Part shown: positions 34,970 to 43,471 of the stretch, one piece after another
Layout of the letters: every line of letters starts with the position of its first letter
How positions within the stretch are numbered: the stretch's first letter is position 1
The notes under the pieces: generated by a model
What the model was told of the DNA's origin: nothing
What the model saw: only the letters and a program-made list of their open reading frames with translations
Databases searched by the model: none
Position numbers and translations under genes: made by a program
Origin: Rhodococcus sp. P1Y
GTDB taxonomy: Bacteria; Actinomycetota; Actinomycetes; Mycobacteriales; Mycobacteriaceae
Direction: 5' to 3'
Length of the DNA stretch: 64,000 nucleotides
Assembly (NCBI RefSeq): GCF_003641205.1
Contig: NZ_CP032762.1
Coordinates: forward strand, 4,980,001 to 5,044,000

Positions 34970-35303
34970 CAGCGAATGCGGCGTCGATCGAGGTGTATGT
35001 CCGCAACACCCGATTCAGGTTCGTCAGCTCCAGCACTGTTTCGACCTGCTGCGACGGGGTCGCAATCCGGAGATCACCGCCGGCCTGCCGAGCTGCTTTG
35101 AGCCCTGAGACCAATGCCCCCAGCCCTGAGGAATCGATGAACTCCGTCTCGGACAGGTCGACAACGATGCGAGAGTTGCCGCCTTCGACGAGTCCGTGGA
35201 GCTGGGCGCGCAGTGTCGGAGCCGCCACCATGTTGAGACGTCCCTGTGGGGCCAGCACCACAGCACCGCCGTCGATGGTTCGAGTTTCGTAAGTGGGCAT
35301 CAT
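34962..35303 (-). CDS. STAS-domain anti-anti-sigma-type antagonist (RsbV-like)
   Basis: A 113-residue single STAS domain. The phosphorylation site lies in FIDSSGLGALV (Ser58/Ser59); the N-terminus MMPTYETRTIDG is normal. In partner switching, the unphosphorylated form binds the RsbW-type kinase and releases its target; phosphatases of the PP2C/PPM class reactivate it. Both partners are in this operon. The start ATG 35303 overlaps the glycosyltransferase stop by 4 bp (35300 is an alternative). Confidence 0.92.
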   Translation of the reverse strand: MMPTYETRTIDGGAVVLAPQGRLNMVAAPTLRAQLHGLVEGGNSRIVVDLSETEFIDSSGLGALVSGLKAARQAGGDLRIATPSQQVETVLELTNLNRVLRTYTSIDAAFADE

Positions 35304-37276
35304 GGCCTTTCTTCGTCGGGCCCGCGGTAACGGACCGCTGTGATCACAACACTCAATATCACCAGGTCGAACAGGACCCAGAACAGATTGACACCGACCC
35401 CGAGCACGGAAATGGCCCCGCGGTAGAGCTGGAAGATTCCGATGATCGATGCCATCACCAGGATGACCATCGCCACCAGCTGAGGCCGCACGATGTGCCA
35501 GGGCAGCGAGTCCTGGGCCTGCTTCGTCTTGGGAGTCACGGCGAAGCCGAGCGGGCGGTTCATGTAGACATTGCGAAATGCCGTCGTGCACGCTTTTATC
35601 CAGACCGGAAAGAGGGCGAGGCTGTACTGCTGTCCTCTCCACGTCGGTGTTCCGCGACTGACCACGAAGAACAGCACCTGGTTGAGAAGTAGGAACGGGA
35701 TGAGTCTGCTGAAAAAGTCCCAGCTGTATGCCTGAACAGGCATGATGCCGAGGACCAGATACACCACCGGCGCCGCGATGTAGGCGATCGCGGCGAATCC
35801 GGCGAGGTAACTCCACATCGTGGCCCAGTACATCAGCCGCTGCGCGACGGTGAGACCCTTCTGAACGAGCGGGTTTTCACGGAGCATCACCTGGATGGTT
35901 CCCTGTGCCCACCGAAGCCGCTGAGTGACCATGGTTTTCAGGTCCTCGGGCGCGAGGCCGTACGCCAGGTTCTCGTGGTGATAGGCGGAATTCCAGCCCA
36001 GCGTGTGCAATCGCATGCAGGTGGCCATGTCTTCGGTGACCGAGATGGTTGCCAGTGGAAGCATCGGCTGCGCCTCATCCGACCGACCCACATCCACAGC
36101 GTCGATCATGGCTCGGATCGACTCGAGCGCACCGAGAGGTGACCACTCGTGGTCGGCGAGCACCGCCAGCGCCTCGTAGTCCAGAGCCCCTGCACCGCTC
36201 TCGGACTCGCCCAATTCCTGGAGTGCTTGGATTGCTTCGAGATCGGCGCGCATCATCTCCAGGTCGGAATCCACCAGAGTTCGGGCTGCGGCGTCGACCT
36301 GTTTCTGAAAGCGATAGGTAATCTCGGCCAGGGGTTCGCGGGCCTTCAATCGGGATCGGGCTTCCTTCACCGCATCGCCGACGGCGTCGAGAGCGGCGAG
36401 GGCCACAGGATTGTCCGAGCCGACCTGTTTCCTCGTTTTGCGCAATACAGATTTCGCCGCCCGCAAAGCGCGGTCGATCCCGTCCTCGACCGCGCTGACG
36501 TACTGGGTAATTCCCAATTGCATCAGGGCCTCACGGCGGAGAACCGCGTTCGACCCGCAGAAGAACGCCGCGTTCCACCCGTCCTTGCCCTGCTGAATCG
36601 GCCCGTAGAACAGCGGAGCCTGACTTCCCAGTGGATCCGACTTCGGAACGTTGACGAAGTACTGCGGGGTCTGCACCAAGGCCATCTTCGAATCTTGGAA
36701 ATATCCGAGTGTGCGGTCGAGTATCTGTGGCTCGGGTATCTGGTCGGCGTCCAGGATGAGAATGAATTCACCGTGGGTCTCGAGAAGGGCGTTGTTGAGG
36801 TTGCCGGCCTTGGCGTGGCGTGGCTTGTCGATCCAGCTGACCGACCGCGTCAGATAGCCGATGTCGCGCTCGGCAGCGACGGCCGCCAGTTCTTCTCGAT
36901 CGCCGTCGTCGAGAATCCACGTCGAGTGCTGGTATCGGATGTCCTTGGCTGCGAGGGCGGTCTTCATTACGAGATCGATCGGCTCGTTGTAGGTCGTGAT
37001 GAACACGTCGACGGTGGCGCCTTCGGGCGGTGCGGGCGGATCGTTCCGATGCTGCAACCGCCACATCGTCAACCCGAACAAAAGGGAGTCGATCAGGCTG
37101 TATGTCTCCGCCACTACCAGCGGAACGGCGATCCACCACGCGTCCCAGTTGACCGACACGAGCCAGCGCCACACGATGTAGTTCACGCCCAACGCTGCGG
37201 TGAGGACGATGAGCAGACGTAACCACGGCGAGGGGGACGTCCGTACCGCGGTCTTGCTGTCGGTGCGGTGAGTCAT
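35300..37276 (-). CDS. Cellulose-synthase-like family 2 glycosyltransferase
   Basis: A 658-residue membrane GT2 similar to BcsA-type processive synthases. Two N-terminal TM helices (about 18-40 and 47-70) precede the catalytic domain: VFITTYNEP, DDGD (123-126), DAD (176-178), TED (414-416) and QRLRW (452-456). At least four C-terminal TM helices follow. No PilZ domain is visible. An unusual ~150-residue, Ala/Lys/Glu-rich, probably helical insert (about 256-409) lies between GSNAVLRREAL and the TED motif, where BcsA has about ten residues. Product unknown, probably a beta-glucan or related exopolysaccharide. It overlaps both neighbours by 4 bp. Confidence 0.92.
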   Translation of the reverse strand: MTHRTDSKTAVRTSPSPWLRLLIVLTAALGVNYIVWRWLVSVNWDAWWIAVPLVVAETYSLIDSLLFGLTMWRLQHRNDPPAPPEGATVDVFITTYNEPIDLVMKTALAAKDIRYQHSTWILDDGDREELAAVAAERDIGYLTRSVSWIDKPRHAKAGNLNNALLETHGEFILILDADQIPEPQILDRTLGYFQDSKMALVQTPQYFVNVPKSDPLGSQAPLFYGPIQQGKDGWNAAFFCGSNAVLRREALMQLGITQYVSAVEDGIDRALRAAKSVLRKTRKQVGSDNPVALAALDAVGDAVKEARSRLKAREPLAEITYRFQKQVDAAARTLVDSDLEMMRADLEAIQALQELGESESGAGALDYEALAVLADHEWSPLGALESIRAMIDAVDVGRSDEAQPMLPLATISVTEDMATCMRLHTLGWNSAYHHENLAYGLAPEDLKTMVTQRLRWAQGTIQVMLRENPLVQKGLTVAQRLMYWATMWSYLAGFAAIAYIAAPVVYLVLGIMPVQAYSWDFFSRLIPFLLLNQVLFFVVSRGTPTWRGQQYSLALFPVWIKACTTAFRNVYMNRPLGFAVTPKTKQAQDSLPWHIVRPQLVAMVILVMASIIGIFQLYRGAISVLGVGVNLFWVLFDLVILSVVITAVRYRGPDEERP

Positions 37277-38499
37277 CGAGCGTCATTTCGACGAACGGCA
37301 ACGACGGTGACGTCGTCGATGGGGGGACGCACCGCGGCCAGGTCGCGGACGGCGTCACACAGAGACTGCGGTGTAGGGCACCCGGCGAGAATTCGGTGAA
37401 CGGCGGTGGAGTCGCTCTTCTCGGACATCAGATCGAGTAGTCCGTCGGACGGAATGACCATCATGTCGCCCGGATGCAACACCACTGTCGTCGTGTCCCA
37501 CACCTCGTCGGGCAGGATTCCCAACGGGAGACCGCGGCCACTCACAGGCTCGACTGTCCCGTCGGCCCGCCTTACGAGGCACAGGCTATGTCCGGCGTCC
37601 ACACACTCCACGACGCCGCTGTCGGTGTGCAGGCGGGCATGGAAAACGGTGGCAAACGTCTCGGTACTGGCGAAATCCTCGGCGAGTTGGTCGGCAACGA
37701 TCTGCATCAGGTCGCCGAGAATTGCATCGGTACCCGCTGCATCGAGTGCTCGCGAGGCAGCGCGCATCGCGGACCGCACGCTGGCAGTCAGAATGGCAGC
37801 ACCGAGGCCCTTCCCCATGACGTCGGCAACTGTGAAGGTCAGTCCGCCGCGCCACCGGTAGTGATCGTAGAAGTCCCCACCGACCGCGAACGCCGGCACA
37901 CACATGGATGCGACGGCGTAACCGGGCACCTCCGCCAGGGGCAGCGGTAGTAGCTGCCGTTGCACAGCCGATGCGCGCTCGAGGTCGTCGGTGTTCTCGA
38001 TCTCACGCTGCGCCCACGCCGCCATCTCCCGGAAAGCGGTGCGCTGATCGGCACTCAACTCGCGAGGTTCGATATCGAAGATGCAGAACGTACCCACTGG
38101 ATGCCCGCCGGGCCCGTACAGCGGGTAACCGGCGTAGAACCGAACACCGCCGTCAGCAGCAACACCCGGCAATTTTGCGAACTCGGGCACTCGAGTGAGA
38201 TCCTCGACGATGAGGGCCGGATCGTCGGGTTGCGTATAGGCACGCGCAACCGTTGTCTGACAAACGGTGTGCGGACGAGGAACGTTCTGTACGTCCATGC
38301 CATCGATGGCTTTGAACCACTGCCGATCTCGCGCGAGCAACGACACCGACGACATCGGCACTCCGAAGACTGCACGCGCCATGCGGGTGATCTGCGCGAA
38401 TCGGTCCTCGGGCGCCGAATCCAACAAGTGCAGTTGTTCGACCGACCGCAGTCGAGCGTCCTCGCGTACGTCGTTTGGCCGGGGGTCGACCATGGTCAT
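37273..38499 (-). CDS. GAF-PPM (RsbU/SpoIIE-type) serine phosphatase
   Basis: A 408-residue cytoplasmic phosphatase. The N-terminal GAF domain (about 25-165) has the FCIFD core. The C-terminal PPM domain carries the metal-site motif VGGDFYDHY (about 207), VADVMGKGLGAA and SDGLLDLM, ending DDVTVVAVR. It should dephosphorylate the STAS protein of the same operon in response to a ligand or redox state sensed by GAF. ATG 38499 overlaps the glycoside hydrolase stop by 4 bp; the open frame upstream is not used. Confidence 0.93.
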   Translation of the reverse strand: MTMVDPRPNDVREDARLRSVEQLHLLDSAPEDRFAQITRMARAVFGVPMSSVSLLARDRQWFKAIDGMDVQNVPRPHTVCQTTVARAYTQPDDPALIVEDLTRVPEFAKLPGVAADGGVRFYAGYPLYGPGGHPVGTFCIFDIEPRELSADQRTAFREMAAWAQREIENTDDLERASAVQRQLLPLPLAEVPGYAVASMCVPAFAVGGDFYDHYRWRGGLTFTVADVMGKGLGAAILTASVRSAMRAASRALDAAGTDAILGDLMQIVADQLAEDFASTETFATVFHARLHTDSGVVECVDAGHSLCLVRRADGTVEPVSGRGLPLGILPDEVWDTTTVVLHPGDMMVIPSDGLLDLMSEKSDSTAVHRILAGCPTPQSLCDAVRDLAAVRPPIDDVTVVAVRRNDAR

Positions 38500-39485
38500 G
38501 ACAGACCCGCCTTTCGTAGTGCACGCCCCATCGCTGCGGCGGCCTCCTCCGTGCTGTTGAGCCGCCAATCTGCCTCTTTGTTCTGTTCGAACCAGACGAA
38601 TCCGGTAGCTCCCTGCTCGGCGTCGAGGTAGGCCACGAACTCTTCGATCCAGTCCGCTTTCGAGCCACCTTCCTCGGCCGAACCGACCTCCGTGACGAGG
38701 AGCGGTGTGCCTGGAGCCAAGGCGCGGAGCTCATCGAACGCGGATCCGAACAGATCGTATGGGCTTGTCCAACGGTGGCCGGGTGCACTCGTTCCCCAGT
38801 TGTAACCGTCGACGCCGATCACGTCGACGTACTCGATTCCCGGATACCAGTCGGACATCGGACGAATCTCCTCTGCAACAGGGACATTGGGCGCCCACAC
38901 CCACTTGACGTTGGTCGCGCCTTTCGACATGAACAAGTCGTGCACGTGCCGCCAGGCCGCCACGTAGGTGTCGGGTGACGTGCCACCCATCGGAGACCAC
39001 GGGTACCAAGTTCCGTTCGGCTCGTGCGCGAAGCGCAAATACACCACCGCTGCGTGCGCGACCAGTTCGTCCGCCCATCGGTAGAGGTAGTCGTCATGCT
39101 TCCCGGCAACGATCGAGGCCATCGTGAACGCTCCGCGGTCGTAGTCGTCGCCGCCGTAATGCCGCCACGGCTCCCAGGTGAGTATCGACGACGCGCCCGT
39201 GGCGGCAACCGCGTCGAGCTGGCCGATCGGGGGGACTGCGGCGAAGTCATGGAAAGAGAGCACAAGACTGGGGTCGACGCCGACGGATTCCGCGACTGCC
39301 GCCGTCTCACCGACGGCTAGAGGCCCGTTCGGTGTGCTCACCCCGAACCGAAGACATGAACCGTCCGACTCCTGCAGGGAGCCAGAATCGTTCGAACATT
39401 CGGATGCCGAGCTGCACGCGACTGCCCCCGCCGTCATCACCGCACCACACAGCATCAGTACGGCCATTCTCGACACCGACCGCAT
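38496..39485 (-). CDS. GH26-like glycoside hydrolase lipoprotein
   Basis: A 329-residue exported protein. The lipoprotein signal RMAVLMLCGAVMTAGAVAC has its lipobox Cys near residue 24, followed by a Ser/Cys-rich linker. The TIM-barrel domain resembles GH26 (mannanase/endo-glucanase clan GH-A): acid/base Glu in RFAHEPNGTWYPW and nucleophile Glu in LLVTEVGS. ATG 39485 has GGGAG 6 nt upstream. As first gene of an operon with a cellulose-synthase-like GT2, it could trim or release the polymer, as BcsZ does for cellulose. That parallel is inferred. Confidence 0.87.
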   Translation of the reverse strand: MRSVSRMAVLMLCGAVMTAGAVACSSASECSNDSGSLQESDGSCLRFGVSTPNGPLAVGETAAVAESVGVDPSLVLSFHDFAAVPPIGQLDAVAATGASSILTWEPWRHYGGDDYDRGAFTMASIVAGKHDDYLYRWADELVAHAAVVYLRFAHEPNGTWYPWSPMGGTSPDTYVAAWRHVHDLFMSKGATNVKWVWAPNVPVAEEIRPMSDWYPGIEYVDVIGVDGYNWGTSAPGHRWTSPYDLFGSAFDELRALAPGTPLLVTEVGSAEEGGSKADWIEEFVAYLDAEQGATGFVWFEQNKEADWRLNSTEEAAAAMGRALRKAGLS

Positions 39486-39737
39486 CACTACTCCCGTCGA
39501 ACGCGGAACCACACCTTGTGAACTATCACAAAAGCACATGCCCGACCGGGCGTATTCCGAAACAAGCCTCACGGCCCCTGGGCCAGGTGCGCGTGCAGAA
39601 ATCACTTATCGTCCGCACGGAAATGTTGCAGACCGCGTTGGGCGGTCGCGACTAGCTTGTTGAACTGGTTTTCGTTATAGCCGGTTGCTGTGACGTCAGC
39701 TGCGGGCACTCGAGACGACCGACGCGATCATGCCGCT

Positions 39738-39767
39738 GCCTGACGTGGCCTGACGTGGCCTGACGTG
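39738..39767. repeat. Three tandem copies of a decamer
   Basis: GCCTGACGTG is repeated three times without gaps in the 624-bp gap 39486-40109 between the GH26 gene and the isomerase gene. Apart from this and the hairpin at 39938, that gap shows no convincing coding region; the minus open frame there has no usual gene features. Confidence 0.7.
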
Positions 39768-39937
39768 ATGACTTTCTGAGTGCTTATGGGTCTGTGCGCA
39801 CGGCCTTGATTGCCAGTGAGAAATCAGGTCAGGTAGATAGGAGCTTCCACTGAAAAATCGGTGGTCGGAAACAGGGATTTCGTTGGTCGAAATTTGTTGT
39901 CTCAGAAAAGTTTCAGGCGCCCATGATCTGGCCGCGG

Positions 39938-39966
39938 AAACCGCGGTAGAACCGTTACCGCGGTTT
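39938..39966. terminator. Hairpin downstream of the tetritol operon
   Basis: AAACCGCGGTA and TACCGCGGTTT form an 11-bp stem with a 7-nt loop and T-runs on both strands. It lies ~145 bp past the last gene of the minus-strand tetritol operon and could terminate it. Confidence 0.6.
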
Positions 39967-40109
39967 TGACCAGGAACGCGGGGCCCCGGTGATGAAACTG
40001 CAGTCGAACCCGCGGCACCGCAAGCCGGAACTCTGGTTGTTCCCTCGAGGGGCATTCGACACTTCCTGCGCGACGGCATGCTTGGTGTTCCACCGTCGCA
40101 CCAGCTAGC

Positions 40110-40610
40110 TCAGTCGCAGACCGCCTTTGCCGCATCCTCGGCGGTAGCGAGTGCACCGGTTTCGTACTCGCCGATCGCTGCGACCTTCGCAGCCGACGCG
40201 GACTGCGGATCGAAGGTGTAGCCGAGCCACTCCCTGGCCAGCCGACGCGCAAGCTCGATGCCGATGACGCGCTGACCCATGCACAACACCTGGGCGTCGT
40301 TGCTCAGGACGGCACGCTCGACCGAAAAGCTGTCGTGTGCCGTGACCGCTCGGATGCCGGGGACCTTGTTGGCGCTGATGGCAACTCCCAGACCCGTACC
40401 GCACACGAGCAACGCGCGGTCGGCTGAGCCGTCTGCGATCATGCGGGCTGCGGTGACGGCCACGTGCGGGTAGGCGGTGTGTTCGTCGGTCCCGACGCCC
40501 ACATCGGCTACCGACTCCACTCGGTCGTCCTTCTCGAGATCGGCCAACAACGCTTGCTTGTACTGCAGCCCTGCGTCGTCACACCCGACGACGATACGTA
40601 GCTTGCTCAT
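40110..40610 (-). CDS. derI: RpiB-type isomerase, probable D-erythrulose-4-phosphate isomerase
   Basis: A 166-residue RpiB/LacAB-fold isomerase. [15 protein letters not shown] at the N-terminus, [16 protein letters not shown] with the catalytic Cys, and [17 protein letters not shown] are typical. In M. smegmatis a close arrangement of RpiB homologue plus DhaK-type kinase converts D-erythrulose 4-phosphate to D-erythrose 4-phosphate (DerI). The same gene order here supports that role over ribose-5-phosphate isomerisation. Last gene of the operon, 3 bp after the kinase. Confidence 0.82.
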   Translation of the reverse strand: MSKLRIVVGCDDAGLQYKQALLADLEKDDRVESVADVGVGTDEHTAYPHVAVTAARMIADGSADRALLVCGTGLGVAISANKVPGIRAVTAHDSFSVERAVLSNDAQVLCMGQRVIGIELARRLAREWLGYTFDPQSASAAKVAAIGEYETGALATAEDAAKAVCD

Positions 40611-40613
40611 GAT

Positions 40614-42338
40614 CTAGGTTCCTTGCTTCGTGAAGAGTTCGGCGATGGTCGCGACGCACATCGACAGCGAGACCGCCCCAGCGTCCGGTGTCCCGACGCT
40701 TTTCTCGGCGAGCGGCCGCGCCCGTCCCACCTTCGGACGGAGTTCTGCCGTCCGGGCGGCGGCGCCCTCGGCCACCGTCACGGCCTCGGACCACGCGGAT
40801 CGCCAGTCGTTGCCGGCCGAAACCGACTTCTCGACAGCGCCGACGAACGGGTCGAGGGCGTCGAGCATCGTCTTGTCGCCCAGAGACGCACCGCCGAGCG
40901 CGACGAGTGCGTCGTACCCTGCTCGCAGTGCCTCGGCGACCGCTGCGTCGTCTGGAGTTCCGTTGTTGCCCAGCCTGTTACCGATCGCGGTGAGCGCTGC
41001 ACCCCACAGCACCCCGGACGTTCCGCCTGCTTTGGCTGCCCAGGCAGAACCGGCAGCAGCGAGCACCGAACCGGCGCCTCCGTCACGGTCTGCGGTGTCG
41101 CCGGCAGCAGCTCGGGCCGCGGCGGTGCCCTTGACCATCCCTCGGCCGTGGTCACCGTCTCCTGCGACGGCGTCGATGCGTCCGAGTTCGTCCTCGGCCG
41201 CAGTCATGCGCTCGCTCAACGCATCGAGCGACGCGGTGACGAATCGAGCGCAGTCGCGTGAGGGCTGGTCGGATGCGGGCAAGGTCGCCGCCGATGCCGC
41301 CGAAGCCGACTCGGACGATCTGCGCTCCCCACTGTCCGTTGCGAGCACTCCCTTGCGATACGCCGGGGTGTCGGCAGGCGCTGTCCAGAATTTCTCGAGT
41401 TCGTCGTCGAGCCACATCACCGTGAGCGAACATCCGGCCATGTCGAGGCTCGTGACGAGTTCGCCCACCTCGGGGTCGACGACGGTGTACCCGTGCGCGC
41501 GAAGTGCTCTGGCGACCGTCTGCCACACCACGAAAAGTTCCTCGTACTTGGTGCGACCCAGTCCGTTGAGGATCACCGCGATGCGGTCGCCGCTGCCCGC
41601 GGGCTTCTCCGCGAGCACGCCTTCCACGAGCAGGTCAGCGAGCTCTGCTGCACTGGGCATCTCGTGCGAGGACACCCCGGGCTCCCCATGGATTCCGAGA
41701 CCGAGATCCATAGTTCCCTCGGCGACGGTGAACAAGGGGTGATCAGCGCCCGGCATCGTGCAGCCGTCGAAGGCCACGCCGAGGGTGCGGGTGGCGTCGT
41801 TCGCAGCGATGCCGATGCGCTCGACACCGTCCAGGTCGTAACCGTCGTCCGCGGCGGCCGACGCGCATCGGAAGACCGTGAAATCGCCTGCGATTCCGCG
41901 CCGTTTGGTGATTTCTTCCTTCGGTGCGCTGGCGATGTCGTCGGTGACCGCGAGGTAGCGGGCGTCGATTCCCTCGGATCGCAGCTTCTGCACGGCCAGA
42001 CCGAAGTTCATGACGTCGCCCGCGTAGTTGCCGGTCGTCAGCAGCACGCCTCCGCCGCCCTCGACGGCCCGCGCGACCGATGCGGCGTCGTCCGCGGACG
42101 GCGAGGTGAAGATGTTGCCGACCACTGCGCCGTCGGCGAATCCCCGCCCCACCACTCCGCAGAACGCCGGGTAGTGGCCCGATCCGCCGCCGACGACGAC
42201 GGTGGCCTTGCCCTCGGGCGTCGCCGTCGCACGAACCACTCCGCCGGGAACTCCGACGACGTAGCGCGAGTTGGCGTCGAGGAAGCCGTCGAGCATGTCC
42301 TCCATGAAGGACGCCGGATCATTGAAAAGCCTTGTCAT
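40614..42338 (-). CDS. derK: DhaK-DhaL fusion kinase, probable D-erythrulose 4-kinase
   Basis: A 574-residue dihydroxyacetone-kinase-family protein. The N-terminal DhaK domain has VVGGGSGHYPAFCG and the covalent substrate-binding His in GIHGEPG (DLGLGIHGEPGVSSHE). The C-terminal DhaL domain starts about residue 365 with the metal-binding GDGDHGRGMVKG. The joining linker is Ser/Ala-rich. The homologue in the M. smegmatis tetritol cluster (DerK) phosphorylates D-erythrulose. A TAAGGACC site nine bp upstream follows the true end of the preceding ABC ATPase gene. Dihydroxyacetone or L-erythrulose are alternative substrates. Confidence 0.87.
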   Translation of the reverse strand: MTRLFNDPASFMEDMLDGFLDANSRYVVGVPGGVVRATATPEGKATVVVGGGSGHYPAFCGVVGRGFADGAVVGNIFTSPSADDAASVARAVEGGGGVLLTTGNYAGDVMNFGLAVQKLRSEGIDARYLAVTDDIASAPKEEITKRRGIAGDFTVFRCASAAADDGYDLDGVERIGIAANDATRTLGVAFDGCTMPGADHPLFTVAEGTMDLGLGIHGEPGVSSHEMPSAAELADLLVEGVLAEKPAGSGDRIAVILNGLGRTKYEELFVVWQTVARALRAHGYTVVDPEVGELVTSLDMAGCSLTVMWLDDELEKFWTAPADTPAYRKGVLATDSGERRSSESASAASAATLPASDQPSRDCARFVTASLDALSERMTAAEDELGRIDAVAGDGDHGRGMVKGTAAARAAAGDTADRDGGAGSVLAAAGSAWAAKAGGTSGVLWGAALTAIGNRLGNNGTPDDAAVAEALRAGYDALVALGGASLGDKTMLDALDPFVGAVEKSVSAGNDWRSAWSEAVTVAEGAAARTAELRPKVGRARPLAEKSVGTPDAGAVSLSMCVATIAELFTKQGT

Positions 42339-42347
42339 GACTGGTCC

Positions 42348-43471
42348 TTATCGAAGTCGGAGACCGGAGTCGCGGTCGAACAGATACACCCGTTCGGTGG
42401 GGGCGGTGAGCGCACAGCGATCGTGGCTGCGGTAGTTCTCCCGTGCGGGTGTCTGCACGATCAGCGAACCCCGCCTGCGACCGAGATCGTCGCCTGACCG
42501 AACTCCATCAAATGCTCGAAATACTCCACCGACGCCGAGATCTGCCCGTCTCCGGCCACACCGGCGACGATGGACGCGTCCTGGGGACGAATACCGACCT
42601 TCACCGACGTGCCGTCGGCGACATCGGTTGCGTTCACCGCCAGTGTGCCGTCGCCGATCTCGACAACAGTCCCCGACGTCGAACGCCGCACGACACCGTC
42701 GAGAGTATTGATCTGGGGTTCACCGACGAACCCGGCGACGAAGAGATTGGCCGGATCGTCGAAAACCTCGTCGGGCGTACCGAACTGCTGAATGACGCCG
42801 CCGTCCATGACCGCCAGTCGATCGGCGAGGCTCAGTGCCTCGACCTGGTCGTGGGTGACGACGATCGTGGTGTATCCGAACTCGCGCTGGAGCATTTTGA
42901 GCTCGCGCCGAACACGCTGGCGTGCAGAGGCATCCAAGTGCGAAAGCGGTTCGTCGAGCAGCAGTACCGGCGGATTCCGAACGAGGGCTCGGGCCAATGC
43001 AACCCGCTGCTTCTGTCCGCTCGACAGGCCGGCCGGCCTCAGATCGAGCAGGTCCTCCATCTCGAGTCGCTGTGAGATCGAGGCAACGAGCGCGTCGGCA
43101 TCCTTGACCTTACGGGCCTTGAGCCCGTACGCCAGGTTCTCGCGGATGGACAGTGGTGGATACAGCGCGTAGCTCTCGAAACCGACGCCGACCTCACGCT
43201 TGCCCGGTGGCAGATCCGTGATCGTGCGATCGCCGATGCGAATCTGTCCGCTCGTGACGGTCTCGAGCCCAGCGATCATCCGCAGCGTCGTGGTCTTTCC
43301 GCACCCGGAGGGCCCAAGCAATGCGATCAGCTCACCGGGCTCGATCGCGAGATCGATACCCTTGACCGCCTTGAACTCTTCGCGTCCACGGGAGCTGTAC
43401 GTCTTGACCAGATTGTCGAGCGTCAAGCTCTGCGCGACCGACGTGCGGCTCACGGAAAGTGTCGCAGTCAT
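42348..43471 (-). pseudogene. ABC transporter ATPase (MalK-type), C-terminus frameshifted
   Basis: Walker A GPSGCGKTTT, signature LSSGQKQRVALARALV (the second residue of LSGGQ is Ser), Walker B VLLLDEPLSHLDA and a C-terminal regulatory domain are all present. As given, translation stops after VAGGVR at 42461. Adding one G to the run at 42469-42472 restores SLIVQTPARENYR...VYLFDRDSGLRLR and a stop at 42348, just before the derK ribosome-binding site. Full length would then be ~374 residues, like its partner ATPase. The missing part is a beta-sheet tail, so even the truncated protein could function. It directly follows the second ATPase gene with no gap. Confidence 0.85.

Noticed and set aside
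34547..35303. Whether the RsbW/STAS pair is a complete sigma-B type locus
   Set aside because: No sigma-factor gene is adjacent; the next genes are the glycosyltransferase and, beyond a 251-bp gap, an unrelated convergent gene.
39696..40079. 127-codon minus-strand open frame in the long intergenic gap
   Set aside because: Low-complexity Ser/Arg/Pro composition, no ribosome-binding site, and it crosses the decamer repeat and a hairpin.
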